DNA of 41,746 nucleotides from Gammaproteobacteria bacterium (GTDB lineage Bacteria; Pseudomonadota; Gammaproteobacteria; Pseudomonadales; Cellvibrionaceae), in assembly GCA_021151625.1 (NCBI GenBank), contig JAGKWY010000093.1, positions 1 through 41,746 of the forward strand, given 5' to 3'. The notes below the pieces were generated by a model that was not told the origin of the DNA, did not search any database, and saw only the letters and a list, made by a program, of their open reading frames with translations. The position numbers and the translations under genes were made by a program. Below are positions 15,617 through 24,134 of the stretch, piece by piece (position 1 is the first letter of the stretch; every line of letters starts with the position of its first letter).

Positions 15617-16501
15617 GTGAGTGAAACCCCTGACATTGAAGTTTCTGTAGAGGCTGCTGCTGAGTCGGTAGCGCCGGGTACTGCTGCAGAAACACCGGAT
15701 ACTCCCCAGGGGCGCCCACAACAGGGGGAAATGCCTTTTGCCGTTGTTCATGGCAAGGCATACACCCAATTGCCACAAGATCTCTATATTCCTCCTGATG
15801 CGCTGGAGGTATTTCTTGATGCTTTTGAAGGGCCGCTGGATTTACTGCTCTATCTGATTCGCCGTCAAAACATCGATATTCTGGACATCAACGTCTCTGA
15901 GATTACCTCCCAGTACATGGCCTATGTTGATCTGATGGAATCGCATCAGTTTGAATTAGCGGCTGAATATCTGGTGATGGCCGCCATGTTGGCGGAGATC
16001 AAATCGCGGATGTTACTGCCGCGCTCCGCCGAAGAGCAGGAAGAGGAAGAAGATCCTCGTGCATCGCTGATTCGTCGCTTGCAAGAGTATGAGCGTTTCA
16101 AACAGGCAGCGGAGGATTTGGATAAGGTTCCGCGGGTGGGGCGCAATGTGTTTCCGGTAACTGCTACCGGGCCAGATCGAAATCTTACCCGGCCTGAACC
16201 GGATGTTGAGTTGCAAGAATTATTGCTGGCGCTTTCGGAAGTCTTGCGCCGTGCCGATATGTTTGAAAGCCACCATGTATCCAAAGAAAAGTTGTCTACC
16301 CGCGAGCGCATGGCGCAGGTTTTGGATACTTTGGCGCATCAACATTTTGTCCCCTTTGTTAGCTTGTTTAAAGTGGAAGAAGGGCGTCTTGGTGTAGTGG
16401 TGACTTTTTTAGCCATTATGGAATTAATTAAAGAGTCACTGGTAGAAATTGTTCAAAGCGAAGCCTTTGCTCCCATTCATGTGAAAGCCAGAACACAATG
16501 A
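15617..16501 (+). CDS. scpA: Segregation and condensation protein A
   Basis: ScpA is the kleisin that bridges the SMC heads and works with ScpB in chromosome compaction and segregation. The protein has 294 residues and an acidic, Ala-rich N-terminal extension (about 1-60) before the conserved domain (FEGPLDLLLYLIRRQNIDILDINV ... ITSQYMAYVDLM; EYLVMAAMLAEIKSRMLLP; acidic EEQEEEEDPR; C-terminal winged helix FLAIMELIKESLVEIVQSEAF). The start is GTG at 15617. Its stop overlaps the scpB start by four bases (ATGA). Confidence 0.95.
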   Translation: MSETPDIEVSVEAAAESVAPGTAAETPDTPQGRPQQGEMPFAVVHGKAYTQLPQDLYIPPDALEVFLDAFEGPLDLLLYLIRRQNIDILDINVSEITSQYMAYVDLMESHQFELAAEYLVMAAMLAEIKSRMLLPRSAEEQEEEEDPRASLIRRLQEYERFKQAAEDLDKVPRVGRNVFPVTATGPDRNLTRPEPDVELQELLLALSEVLRRADMFESHHVSKEKLSTRERMAQVLDTLAHQHFVPFVSLFKVEEGRLGVVVTFLAIMELIKESLVEIVQSEAFAPIHVKARTQ

Positions 16502-17409
16502 CAAACGAAACTCATATCGACGAAGAGTTGGATTCGCTGGATCCGGAAGAGAACAGCAGTCAGTTATTTGAGGAATCTGTAACTGAAGAAGAGTCGGCCA
16601 CTGTTCCTGTAACCCAAATGCCGGTGGATGCAGTGTTACTGCGCAAAATTCTTGAGGGTGCAATTTTAGCGGCTGGACAGCCGATGACAGTTGCCAAATT
16701 GCTTGAGTTATTTGATGAGGCTGTTGCGCCAGGCAAAGACGAAATCATCGCAGCATTGCAAGATATTCAGGCAGCCTGTGCCGAGCGCGGGTTTGAGTTG
16801 AAAGAAGTCGCATCAGGATGGCGTTTTCAGGTACGCGATGATCTGGCGCCCTGGGTGAATCGTTTGTGGGAAGAAAAACCGCAAAAATATTCACGTGCAC
16901 TGTTGGAAACTCTGTCGTTGATTGCTTATCGCCAACCCATTACGCGCGGCGACATCGAAGAAATTCGCGGCGTAGCTGTGAGCTCCCACATCATGAAAAC
17001 CCTGCTTGAACGCGACTGGGTTAAAGTTGTTGGTCATAGGGATGTGCCGGGTCGACCATCGCTTTATGCAACAACTCGTCAGTTTTTGGACTATTTTAAT
17101 TTGAAAAGCCTGGAGGAGTTACCCTCCCTGAGTGAAATCCGCGATCTGGATGAGCTGAATCCGGTATTGGATTTGGGCGAAGCAGGGCTTGGAGAAAAGG
17201 ACACTGATCCGCCCATTCCGGATCAAACTTTATCGCTTGATGAAAGTTCGGCAACTGAACCCAGTGCGCCGGTTAATGAGGCGGCACTCTACGAGGAGGG
17301 TTTCGTTGATGGAGAAGAAGCCTTCGTTGATGTAGATGATGCCCCTGAAAAAGCAGATGCTGAACACGCGTCCGCTATTGAAAACCAAGAGGAAACTGGC
17401 AGCCTTTAA
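16498..17409 (+). CDS. scpB: Segregation and condensation protein B
   Basis: ScpB is the dimeric winged-helix partner of ScpA in the SMC-ScpAB complex. The core at about 45-200 has LRKILEGAILAAGQPMTVAKL, EVASGWRFQVR, SRALLETLSLIAYRQPITRGD, IEEIRGVAVSSHIMKTLLER and GRPSLYATT. The N-terminal 40 residues and a C-terminal extension of about 85 (about 215-303) are strongly acidic and probably disordered; the latter makes the protein (303 residues) longer than typical ScpB. Four-base overlap with scpA; rluB begins 15 bp after its stop. Confidence 0.95.
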   Translation: MTNETHIDEELDSLDPEENSSQLFEESVTEEESATVPVTQMPVDAVLLRKILEGAILAAGQPMTVAKLLELFDEAVAPGKDEIIAALQDIQAACAERGFELKEVASGWRFQVRDDLAPWVNRLWEEKPQKYSRALLETLSLIAYRQPITRGDIEEIRGVAVSSHIMKTLLERDWVKVVGHRDVPGRPSLYATTRQFLDYFNLKSLEELPSLSEIRDLDELNPVLDLGEAGLGEKDTDPPIPDQTLSLDESSATEPSAPVNEAALYEEGFVDGEEAFVDVDDAPEKADAEHASAIENQEETGSL

Positions 17410-17424
17410 GCTGCCCACGAATGT

Positions 17425-18534
17425 ATGGTGAAGAAAATCGACCAGGATAAACCTGAAAAATCTACCAGGGCTGTGAAGCCAGTAGTTGCCGCAAAGGGTG
17501 CCGGCAAGCGCAGTAATGAGAAATCATCCGGCGCAGAAAAAAATACCCCTATGAAGCGTCCTGCTGCCAAGCCTAAAAAGCAAGCCGAGTCGGGGGCTGT
17601 TGAACGCAAAGTTAACACCAAAAAAGTAGATACTTCGGCAGAGAAAGCTGCAACTCCAGCAGATGAAAAGTTGCAAAAAGTATTGGCGCGCGCCGGTGTG
17701 GGATCGCGCCGTGAGATGGAGCGTTTGATTGAAGCTGGTCAGGTTAAGGTTAATGATCATGTCGCAAAATTAGGCGATAGAGTTACCAACAAAGATAAAA
17801 TTTTTGTTAATGGTCAGCGCATTGTTTTACGTACCGAGCTCACTCGTCGCCGCGTGATTTTGTATAACAAGCCGGAAGGTGAAATTTGCTCTCGCTCAGA
17901 CCCGGAAGGTCGTCCGACCGTTTATGATCGTTTGCCTTCATTAAAAGGCGAGCGCTGGATTTCAGTGGGGCGTCTGGACTTCAATACCAGTGGTTTGTTG
18001 TTGTTCACTAATGATGGTGAGTTAGCCAACAAGCTTATGCATCCCTCGTCTGTTATCGATCGTGAATACCTTGTTCGCATTCAGGGTGACGTAACCGATG
18101 AAATGAAAGAGCAGTTGCTGGATGGCGTGCTATTGGATGATGGCGTCGCTCGTTTTACTGACATAGTAGATGGTGCTGGTGAAGGTAAGAATCGCTGGTT
18201 TTATTGCGTGGTGATGGAAGGGCGCAATCGGGAAGTGCGTCGTTTGTGGGAATCGCAAGGCGTAAAAGTTAGTCGTTTGAAACGTGTACGTTATGCCAAT
18301 ATTTTTATTCCATCACACGTACGTGTTGGTCAATGGATTGATTTAACCGAGCGAGAAATTCAGGATTTGTGTATGACTGCCGGCTTCGACAGTTCTACCT
18401 ATACACAGATTATGCAGCCTACGCGCGATGAACTGGCGCAATTGCAGCGACATGACAAAAAACTGCGCGCTGCATCTGCCGCCCCGCGCCGACACAAGGC
18501 GCCGCCACGCAAGCGTCCGCCAATTGTTGAGTAG
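17425..18534 (+). CDS. rluB: 23S rRNA pseudouridine(2605) synthase RluB
   Basis: RluB converts U2605 of 23S rRNA to pseudouridine. The protein has 369 residues. A Lys/Ala/Pro-rich basic N-terminal tail (1-85) precedes an S4 RNA-binding domain (LQKVLARAGVGSRREMERLI ... VKVNDHVAKLGDRV, about 88-135). The RsuA/RluB catalytic domain contains GRLDFNTSGLLLFTNDG with the catalytic Asp and GRNREVRRLWES. The C terminus is again basic (RRHKAPPRKRP). Position after scpAB is the standard context for RluB. A strong terminator follows. Confidence 0.95.
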   Translation: MVKKIDQDKPEKSTRAVKPVVAAKGAGKRSNEKSSGAEKNTPMKRPAAKPKKQAESGAVERKVNTKKVDTSAEKAATPADEKLQKVLARAGVGSRREMERLIEAGQVKVNDHVAKLGDRVTNKDKIFVNGQRIVLRTELTRRRVILYNKPEGEICSRSDPEGRPTVYDRLPSLKGERWISVGRLDFNTSGLLLFTNDGELANKLMHPSSVIDREYLVRIQGDVTDEMKEQLLDGVLLDDGVARFTDIVDGAGEGKNRWFYCVVMEGRNREVRRLWESQGVKVSRLKRVRYANIFIPSHVRVGQWIDLTEREIQDLCMTAGFDSSTYTQIMQPTRDELAQLQRHDKKLRAASAAPRRHKAPPRKRPPIVE

Positions 18535-18545
18535 TAGATATTGAA

Positions 18546-18577
18546 TAAAAAACCGCGCCGAAAGCGCGGTTTTTTTA
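18546..18577 (+). terminator. Terminator after rluB
   Basis: The stem ACCGCGC / GCGCGGT with a short loop is preceded by an A run and followed by seven T. It ends the rnm-yciO-scpAB-rluB block and, read in reverse, could serve the convergent GGDEF gene. Confidence 0.9.
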
Positions 18578-18594
18578 TGAATGAATATTGTCTG

Positions 18595-19527
18595 TTATTG
18601 TGCGACTAGCAAGTCGTTGTTGCTGACGACACAGTTTCTGCCATTTGCTTTTGCCTGATATAAAGCAGCATCGGCGCGATCAAATAAATCATTAATGTGC
18701 TCTTTTTTGCCAGGCTGACGAGTGGCAATACCTATGCTTACGGTAGTGCCAATCACTTTTCCATTGTGGCTGATATGCGTTTGTTCGATGTGTTGACGAA
18801 TGCGCTCAGCAATAATTTTTGCACCATCCAGATTGGTTTTTCCCAGCAGTACAACAAACTCTTCGCCACCATATCGAAAAATAATATCGCTACCGCGACA
18901 GACAGATTCAATGCCTTTGGCGATAGCGCATAGCATCAAATCACCGCGGTGATGACCGTAGTCGTCGTTAATTCGCTTAAAAAAGTCTGCGTCAATCATT
19001 AACAACGACAAATCGCTTTGATGCCGCTCTGCCAACTGTAGCTCGCGACGAAGGGCGGAATCGAGTGCGGCCCGGTTGCCCAGCATGGTTAATGGATCTA
19101 ACAGTGCAAGGCGCATGGCTGATTGATAGCGCAGGGCATTGCGCAGGGGGTAAATTAACGAGCTAAGTAAAAACTCCAGAGTAATTAGCTCGTTTTCACT
19201 AAACCGTTTACTGCGACTGAAAATAATTTCACCCAAATAACCTTCGTCGGTGGTCAAACGGTAGTCGCAATGATGCATGCATTCGCGGCCAATTTTTACA
19301 TCGGCATTTTGTGCGGCAGATTTAAACAAAACCCCCGATACGCTAACAGCTGCTTGAATATGTTTGTAAAACAAGTTGAGCACTTCGGCGGGGTCAAGGC
19401 TCATTTGCAAGGCCTGCGAAAGGCGAACGCGAGTCGCTAGCTCCTGCTCGGGAGTTAATGGTGTTAAAGGGAGATTGCCTGCGCCGTTTGCCAGATTGGC
19501 ACCGATCACCATAGTCATATCCCGCAT
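18595..19527 (-). CDS. GAF-like GGDEF diguanylate cyclase
   Basis: It is predicted to make cyclic di-GMP. The protein has 310 residues and no membrane segment. Residues about 25-140 look like a GAF-type sensor (ATRVRLSQALQMSLDPAEVLNLFYKHI ... YLGEIIFSRSKRFSENELITLEFL), with a cysteine/histidine cluster CMHHC in the middle. The GGDEF domain (about 150-300) is complete: LDPLTMLGNRAALD, LLMIDADFFKRINDDYGH, the active site RYGGEEF, and an inhibitory I-site RGSD five residues before it. The start at 19527 is backed by AGGTAA 8 bp upstream. It is convergent with rluB. The family is certain; the sensed signal is unknown. Confidence 0.93.
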   Translation of the reverse strand: MRDMTMVIGANLANGAGNLPLTPLTPEQELATRVRLSQALQMSLDPAEVLNLFYKHIQAAVSVSGVLFKSAAQNADVKIGRECMHHCDYRLTTDEGYLGEIIFSRSKRFSENELITLEFLLSSLIYPLRNALRYQSAMRLALLDPLTMLGNRAALDSALRRELQLAERHQSDLSLLMIDADFFKRINDDYGHHRGDLMLCAIAKGIESVCRGSDIIFRYGGEEFVVLLGKTNLDGAKIIAERIRQHIEQTHISHNGKVIGTTVSIGIATRQPGKKEHINDLFDRADAALYQAKANGRNCVVSNNDLLVAQ

Positions 19528-19720
19528 AATCTTTACCTGCTCAGTTAAATTTATACGCTACTGATTGCCGCTTTTGCGGAAACTGGCATCAATATCTGAG
19601 GGATAGCGAAAACTGTGCCATAGCGCACAAGTTAAAATTAACTCAATAAAATCATTTGGTTAGGCGTTATGAGGAGCAAAAGTAGCTTTGCTTGCCGCCA
19701 AAGAAACTTCTCAAAAGGTT

Positions 19721-19747
19721 AAAAAAAGCGGAATGAAGCTGCCGCTT
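19721..19747 (-). terminator. Probable terminator of the cpxRA-like operon
   Basis: The stem AAGCGG / CCGCTT with a 10-base loop (19726-19747) lies about 50 bp beyond the kinase stop. On the minus strand it is followed by a run of seven T. Confidence 0.5.
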
Positions 19748-19798
19748 GTCAAATGTTTGGCATGCTTCGTATTTATAGAAATAACACTTAGGGACGTA

Positions 19799-21196
19799 TT
19801 AGTTTTTGATTTGAGGAAGAATGATGCACAAGCTTAAGCCGCCTACTGGACGATTTTCCGCCCAGATACGTCCCTGATGCAACGAAACGCTGCGTTGCGC
19901 AATCGCCAGGCCCAATCCATAGCCGCCGCTTTCCCGGGCACGGGCTTCATCTGTGCGATAGAAGGGCTGGAAAATGCTTTCCAGGGCATCCTCGGGAACA
20001 CCTGGCCCCTGATCCATAATGTCGACACGATAGTATTCGCCATCGCCCGTTTCATTGAGCTGAACACAAATTTCTGCATTGGCAGGTGTATAGAGAAGTG
20101 CGTTGCGCAGAGTGTTTTCAAATACCCCCACCAGCATATTGCCATGGGTTGAAACCAGGGCTTCCTCCATCGCGCATTTGAATTGGATCTGGATATTTTT
20201 TTCCTGGGCCTCAGTCTGGTAGTTGTCTATCAGCATTTGCAGCAAGCTAACGAGATCGAGTACATCGTCGAGCACCCAACTATCCTGGCCTTGAACAGGC
20301 AGGGTCAGTATGTCGGTAATAATGTCATTGAGATAATCGGCAGCTTGCTTAATTCGATTTAATTCCTGATCCACAATCCCGTTGCTACGTTGCCGGGCTA
20401 GCGCTAGTGCAATTTGCAAACGCGCAAGTGGTGTGCGTAATTCGTGGGATACATCTTTGATCAAACGCTTCTGTTCCTGCATCGCTTTTTGCAAACGTTC
20501 AGTCATGTGGTCGAAGTCGCGCCCCAGTGCGGCGACTTCATCTTTACGTCCATAAAACTGATCACTAATCCGCACACTTAAATCGCCACGCGCAATTTGT
20601 TGCGTTGCTTTTTGCAAAGTATTAATACTACGAGTGAAATGACGAGCAAGAAAAAAACAGGCGGAGCCGCTTACCAGAATGGAAACCAGTAATAAAGGCC
20701 AGATGTTATCGATAAATAATTCCCAAATAATATCGCGATCCTGACCTTCATCGCGCCCAGCGGAAATAGTAATTAATTTCACACTGGTGCCATCGTTGAG
20801 AGTGATGTAGCGACCAAATAATTTCCGATTGCGATCTTGCACGCGATCAAATGGATGTTTAGCGGTGAGGCGTGGTGCGAGAAACATAACACCAGGGGGG
20901 AGAGGGCGATCTAGTAGGTCGCGGTTTTCTCGATCGATCACATACACATAGCGTGTGGACCAACTGGGCATAGCGCGCAAGTCTTGTACCAGTTGGCGAG
21001 CATTGCGATTTACTGCATTGCCCACCATCTGGAATAGCAAGCGTTTGGCTGGGTCATCATCACTGGCTTCACTGTCATGTTGCAAATTGCCTTCTGGTGT
21101 CATATCGAACCAGTGCACAACAATATTGGTGCCAACGATAATGGCGGCAGTGATTAACCAAAACGTAAAAAATATTTTTAAATAAAGCCGTGTCAT
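19799..21196 (-). CDS. CpxA-like envelope stress sensor histidine kinase
   Basis: This inner-membrane sensor kinase has 465 residues. The first membrane helix (YLKIFFTFWLITAAIIVGTNIV) is followed by a periplasmic domain (about 30-165) and a second helix (WPLLLVSILVSGSACFFLARHF, about 170-190). Then come a HAMP linker (RSINTLQKATQQIARGDLSVRI), the H box KDVSHELRTPLARLQIALA with the phosphorylated His, the N box NTLRNALLYT, G1 DQGPGVPE and G2 GYGLGLAIAQ. The H-box sequence and the Spy/CpxP-like frame across the regulator gene suggest a CpxA role (inference). ATG 21196 overlaps the regulator stop by one base (TGATG). Confidence 0.88.
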   Translation of the reverse strand: MTRLYLKIFFTFWLITAAIIVGTNIVVHWFDMTPEGNLQHDSEASDDDPAKRLLFQMVGNAVNRNARQLVQDLRAMPSWSTRYVYVIDRENRDLLDRPLPPGVMFLAPRLTAKHPFDRVQDRNRKLFGRYITLNDGTSVKLITISAGRDEGQDRDIIWELFIDNIWPLLLVSILVSGSACFFLARHFTRSINTLQKATQQIARGDLSVRISDQFYGRKDEVAALGRDFDHMTERLQKAMQEQKRLIKDVSHELRTPLARLQIALALARQRSNGIVDQELNRIKQAADYLNDIITDILTLPVQGQDSWVLDDVLDLVSLLQMLIDNYQTEAQEKNIQIQFKCAMEEALVSTHGNMLVGVFENTLRNALLYTPANAEICVQLNETGDGEYYRVDIMDQGPGVPEDALESIFQPFYRTDEARARESGGYGLGLAIAQRSVSLHQGRIWAENRPVGGLSLCIILPQIKN

Positions 21197-21903
21197 CAAC
21201 TTACAGATTCTTCGTCATTCATGGTCAGCATATAACCAGCGCCGCGCACATTAATGATTAAATCCTTGGATGAGCCAGCGGCAGTAATTTTTTTACGAAT
21301 ATTACTTACATGAACATCAATGCTGCGATCGTAAGGCGTCAGCTTGCGATTCAGTGCTTGTTCGGTCATGTCATCTTTGCTGATAACCTGGCCAGCCCGA
21401 CGCACCAGAATTTCCAATACGCTGAACTCGGTTCCTGTGAGTGGAACTTCCTGGTTATCCCAAGTAGTTGTCCGCGTTCCTAAATGCAAAGAAAGTTTGC
21501 CAGAGGTAAGGCGTTCGATATTGGCAGGGCTGGATTCTTTTTGATTGGCACGGCGCAAAATTGCGCGAATACGGGCCACCAATTCACGTGGATCGCAAGG
21601 TTTAGACAAGTAATCATCAGCACCTATTTCCAAACCTATAACACGATCAACAGTATCGCCCTTGGCGGTTAACATAATTACCGGAGTTTGGTTGTGTTGA
21701 CGCAGATTTTTCAACACATCAAAGCCATTGCGTACCGGCAACATTACATCCAGCACAATTACCGAATAACTGTGTTTGAGTGCAAGGTCGAGTGCGGTTT
21801 GACCATCAAAAGCGGTATCAATAGCAAAGCCTTCGGTATGCAAATATTCGCTGAGCAGTTGACTGAGTTCTTTATCGTCATCAATGAGGAGAACTTTGAG
21901 CAT
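21196..21903 (-). CDS. CpxR-like OmpR-family response regulator
   Basis: This is the DNA-binding partner of the adjacent kinase: 235 residues from ATG 21903, where KVLLIDDDKEL begins. An upstream frame extension to 21993 has no receiver features. The receiver domain has the acidic pocket D8-D9-D10, phosphoacceptor D52 (VIVLDVMLP), T79 and K101 (DYLSKPCD). The OmpR/PhoB winged helix (about 135-230) contains LTGTEFSVLEILVRRAGQVISKDD, RSIDVHVSNIRKKI and IINVRGAGYML. It is transcribed before and coupled to the kinase gene. Only 36 bp separate its start from the divergent CpxP-like frame. Confidence 0.92.
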   Translation of the reverse strand: MLKVLLIDDDKELSQLLSEYLHTEGFAIDTAFDGQTALDLALKHSYSVIVLDVMLPVRNGFDVLKNLRQHNQTPVIMLTAKGDTVDRVIGLEIGADDYLSKPCDPRELVARIRAILRRANQKESSPANIERLTSGKLSLHLGTRTTTWDNQEVPLTGTEFSVLEILVRRAGQVISKDDMTEQALNRKLTPYDRSIDVHVSNIRKKITAAGSSKDLIINVRGAGYMLTMNDEESVS

Positions 21904-21939
21904 AGTAGTTTTTCTACCCCTTGTGGATTGAGGCGCTGA

Positions 21940-22338
21940 GTGTGCAACCATGGTGGTTGGGATGAGGGGCATGGGAGTAAGCGTTTGGCACATCTGCTGG
22001 ATTTAACCGATGCACAGAAAGAGACCCTCAAAGCCCAACGCGATGCTCAAGAGGATGCGCGCGATACCCTGAAAGACAAGATTGGCGATGCCCGTGAGGC
22101 TTTAGCAACAGCTGTTAATACAGGTGCAAATGATGCAGAGTTGGTCGCATTGACTGAAACCCTTGGGAAGCTACACGCTGAGCAATTGTTGGCAGGAGCT
22201 AAAGCTCATAAGGCGTTTATTGCTGTGTTAACAGATGAACAAAAGCAGAAACTGGCTGAGCTTAAGACAAAGCGCGAAGCACGCAGAAATGCCCGTGAAA
22301 ATGAGCCGCAAAGCTCGAGCAGTGCCACCGGGGCCTAA
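21940..22338 (+). pseudogene. Spy/CpxP-like periplasmic chaperone, N terminus and promoter apparently missing
   Basis: The frame encodes a helical LTXXQ-family protein: LLDLTDAQKETLKAQRDA ... VLTDEQKQKLAELKTKREAR, the two LTxxQ motifs of Spy/CpxP. These are periplasmic chaperones normally induced by CpxR and made with a signal peptide. Here the first possible start is GTG 21940, directly after an in-frame TGA, and it gives CNHGGWDEGHGSKRL, which looks like the start of the mature protein. No signal peptide is available in any frame, and the 36 bp to the regulator start hold no room for two promoters and no GTAAA CpxR half-sites. I infer loss of the promoter and signal sequence, in the genome or in the assembly. 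If intact elsewhere it would be the CpxP of this locus. Confidence 0.65.
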
Positions 22339-22350
22339 TCGGTAGCCTGC

Positions 22351-22374
22351 CTTGCCTGGATACTTGCCTGGATA
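22351..22374 (+). repeat. Perfect 12-bp tandem duplication
   Basis: CTTGCCTGGATA occurs twice in direct succession (22351-22362 and 22363-22374) between the cpxP-like stop and its terminator. It is a short untranslated duplication with no obvious function. Confidence 0.85.
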
Positions 22375-22405
22375 ATACCCCCGCTCAGTCGGGGGTATTT
22401 ATTTT
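22374..22405 (+). terminator. Terminator after the cpxP-like gene
   Basis: A perfect 10-bp stem AATACCCCCG / CGGGGGTATT with loop CTCAGT is followed by TTATTTT. Confidence 0.9.
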
Positions 22406-22527
22406 CAGATAGGCTAGTTACTTCAAATTTACTTGCCCCAAAGTCCTAATCTTGGGAAAATCCGCGCCGATTTTAACCATCCCGGTTCTCGATCTATTTA
22501 TTAATCCCCCCTGATCCCGAGGTTATT

Positions 22528-23070
22528 GTGGCCCAGATTGGTCTGTTCTTTGGTAGCGACGAAGGAAACACTGAACGCGTTGCTTACCGTATTCAAAAAC
22601 GTTTTGGTGAAGATGCAGTTGATGTACGCGATATTGCGGATGTGACCCAGTTGGACTTTGCCAATTACGACAAAATTATCCTGGGAATTCCGACTTGGGA
22701 TTTCGGGCAGATTCAATCGGATTGGGAAGAGTTTTGGGACGATATTGCCGCGGTAGATTTTTCCGGCAAACAAGTGGCACTGTTTGGTTTAGGTGATCAA
22801 TTTGGCTACGGCGACTACTTCCTGGATGCCATGGGCATGTTGCACGATATCATTATCCAAAGCGGGCCTGAAATAGTTGGGCAATGGTCTACAGAAGGTT
22901 ACGAGTTTGAAGCATCGAAAGCGGAAATTCCCGGTGCGGGAATGTTTGTAGGTTTGGCGCTTGATGAGGATCAGCAAGAAAATCTGACAGCAGGCAGATT
23001 AAATCGTTGGTGTACGCAAATTCATGTAGAGTTTGGTTTGGATACACCGTTGACCCTGTTGGACGATTAG
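22528..23070 (+). CDS. Long-chain flavodoxin
   Basis: This is a small FMN electron carrier of 180 residues, the long-chain type with the extra loop at about 118-145. The phosphate-binding loop is FFGSDEGNTERVA (residues 7-19), with Glu where most flavodoxins have Thr. The FMN-stacking loops are IPTWDFGQ (Trp) and LGDQFGYGDYFLDAMG (Tyr). It starts at GTG 22528 behind GAGG. It is a single gene, with terminators on both sides. Whether it is FldA or another paralogue cannot be decided from this window. Confidence 0.93.
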   Translation: MAQIGLFFGSDEGNTERVAYRIQKRFGEDAVDVRDIADVTQLDFANYDKIILGIPTWDFGQIQSDWEEFWDDIAAVDFSGKQVALFGLGDQFGYGDYFLDAMGMLHDIIIQSGPEIVGQWSTEGYEFEASKAEIPGAGMFVGLALDEDQQENLTAGRLNRWCTQIHVEFGLDTPLTLLDD

Positions 23071-23099
23071 TTTTTGGTGTATATAAACTTCACGCCTGA

Positions 23100-23136
23100 G
23101 TATGAGCCTCGCCTGAGGTTCATAGCTTCTTTTTCA
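23100..23136 (+). terminator. Terminator after the flavodoxin gene
   Basis: The stem TATGAGCCTC / GAGGTTCATA (one G-T pair) with loop GCCT is followed by CTTCTTTTTC. Confidence 0.7.
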
Positions 23137-23144
23137 ATCGCTCC

Positions 23145-24110
23145 CTAGGGTTCCATAGTGCAGCGGTTTCTACCGCCTTCTTTGGAGCGATAAAGTGCGT
23201 GGTCTGCTTTTTCAATCCAGTTACGATGATCGTGTATTTGATCATTAAGTTCGGCAACCCCCAAACTGATCGTAAATTTCACTTCATGCCCTTCAGCATA
23301 AACCGTTAAATGCTCAACCGTTTTGCGTAAACGTTCGGCAAATACACAGGCACCATCACCATTAGTATTGGTCAGGATAATTCCGAATTCTTCACCACCG
23401 TAACGACCAGCAATATCCAGATCACGCACTTGTTCCTTTATCGCCCGGCTCACGCCGCGAATGGCTTCATCGCCAACGGTGTGGCCATACTTATCGTTGA
23501 TTTTTTTGAAGTGATCTATATCCAGCATAATCAAACTGGAAGGCTGCTCATAGCGATCAAAGCGCTTGAATTCCTGAATCAAGCGCAATTCCCAGTAACC
23601 GCGATTAAACAGGCCGGTGAGGTGATCAGTGCGACTCAGGTTTTGCAGTTGTTTGTTTGCCTGCTGTTGCGCCAACTTATTTACAGCGGTATCTGTGACA
23701 TCGTAAACAATCAGGCAGATGTGATCGACAATGCCCTTGGTGTCGGCGAGGGGAATAATGGTGCTGTTCTGATACATGTATTCCGCAGTTCCAGTAATAG
23801 GGCGATAGTGCGGAAAACGAAACAGGTAAGGGCGCTGTTCCCAAGTGGTAAAAGTTGCATTTTGCAATACAAAAACTGCCTGGGCTTTATGACGAAACCA
23901 TTGTTCAGGAAGTTCGGGGAAAACAGCAAACAAATTTCTGCCAAGTACATTTTCTGGTGCTTTGCCGCTGTGGTTTTGCATAAAGCTATTCCACACTTCA
24001 ATCTTGTAGTCCTGGTTCATCACCACCAGGCCCACATCAATATTTTGCAAAACATCCATTTGCCAATGAACGTCTTTTAATATCTTGTTGAGTTCTTCAC
24101 TGAGTGCCAT
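23145..24110 (-). CDS. PAS-GGDEF diguanylate cyclase
   Basis: This is a predicted soluble cyclic-di-GMP synthase of 321 residues. The PAS sensor domain (about 15-135) has MDVLQNIDVGLVVMNQDYKI, EVWNSFMQNHSGK and GRNLFAVFPEL; a short coiled linker follows (NKLAQQQANKQLQNLSR). The GGDEF domain (about 160-318) has DHLTGLFNRGYWE, LIMLDIDHFKKINDKYGH, the active site RYGGEEF, and an I-site RDLD five residues upstream. It lies 24 bp downstream of the CheC-like gene on the same strand, so the two are probably co-transcribed. No cofactor-binding residue of the PAS domain can be named with confidence. Confidence 0.93.
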   Translation of the reverse strand: MALSEELNKILKDVHWQMDVLQNIDVGLVVMNQDYKIEVWNSFMQNHSGKAPENVLGRNLFAVFPELPEQWFRHKAQAVFVLQNATFTTWEQRPYLFRFPHYRPITGTAEYMYQNSTIIPLADTKGIVDHICLIVYDVTDTAVNKLAQQQANKQLQNLSRTDHLTGLFNRGYWELRLIQEFKRFDRYEQPSSLIMLDIDHFKKINDKYGHTVGDEAIRGVSRAIKEQVRDLDIAGRYGGEEFGIILTNTNGDGACVFAERLRKTVEHLTVYAEGHEVKFTISLGVAELNDQIHDHRNWIEKADHALYRSKEGGRNRCTMEP

Positions 24111-24134
24111 CGTTTACATCAGCTGCCCAAAAAG

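Noticed and set aside
19669..19722. 17-codon frame (RSKSSFACRQRNFSKG) upstream of the cpxA-like terminator
   Set aside because: Too short, no support; resembles common intergenic sequence rather than a gene.
21904..21993. N-terminal extension of the CpxR-like regulator
   Set aside because: The extra 30 residues are not receiver-like. MLKVLLIDDD at 21903 is the normal family start.
23430..24080. 216-codon plus-strand frame
   Set aside because: Antisense to the PAS-GGDEF gene. No family features.
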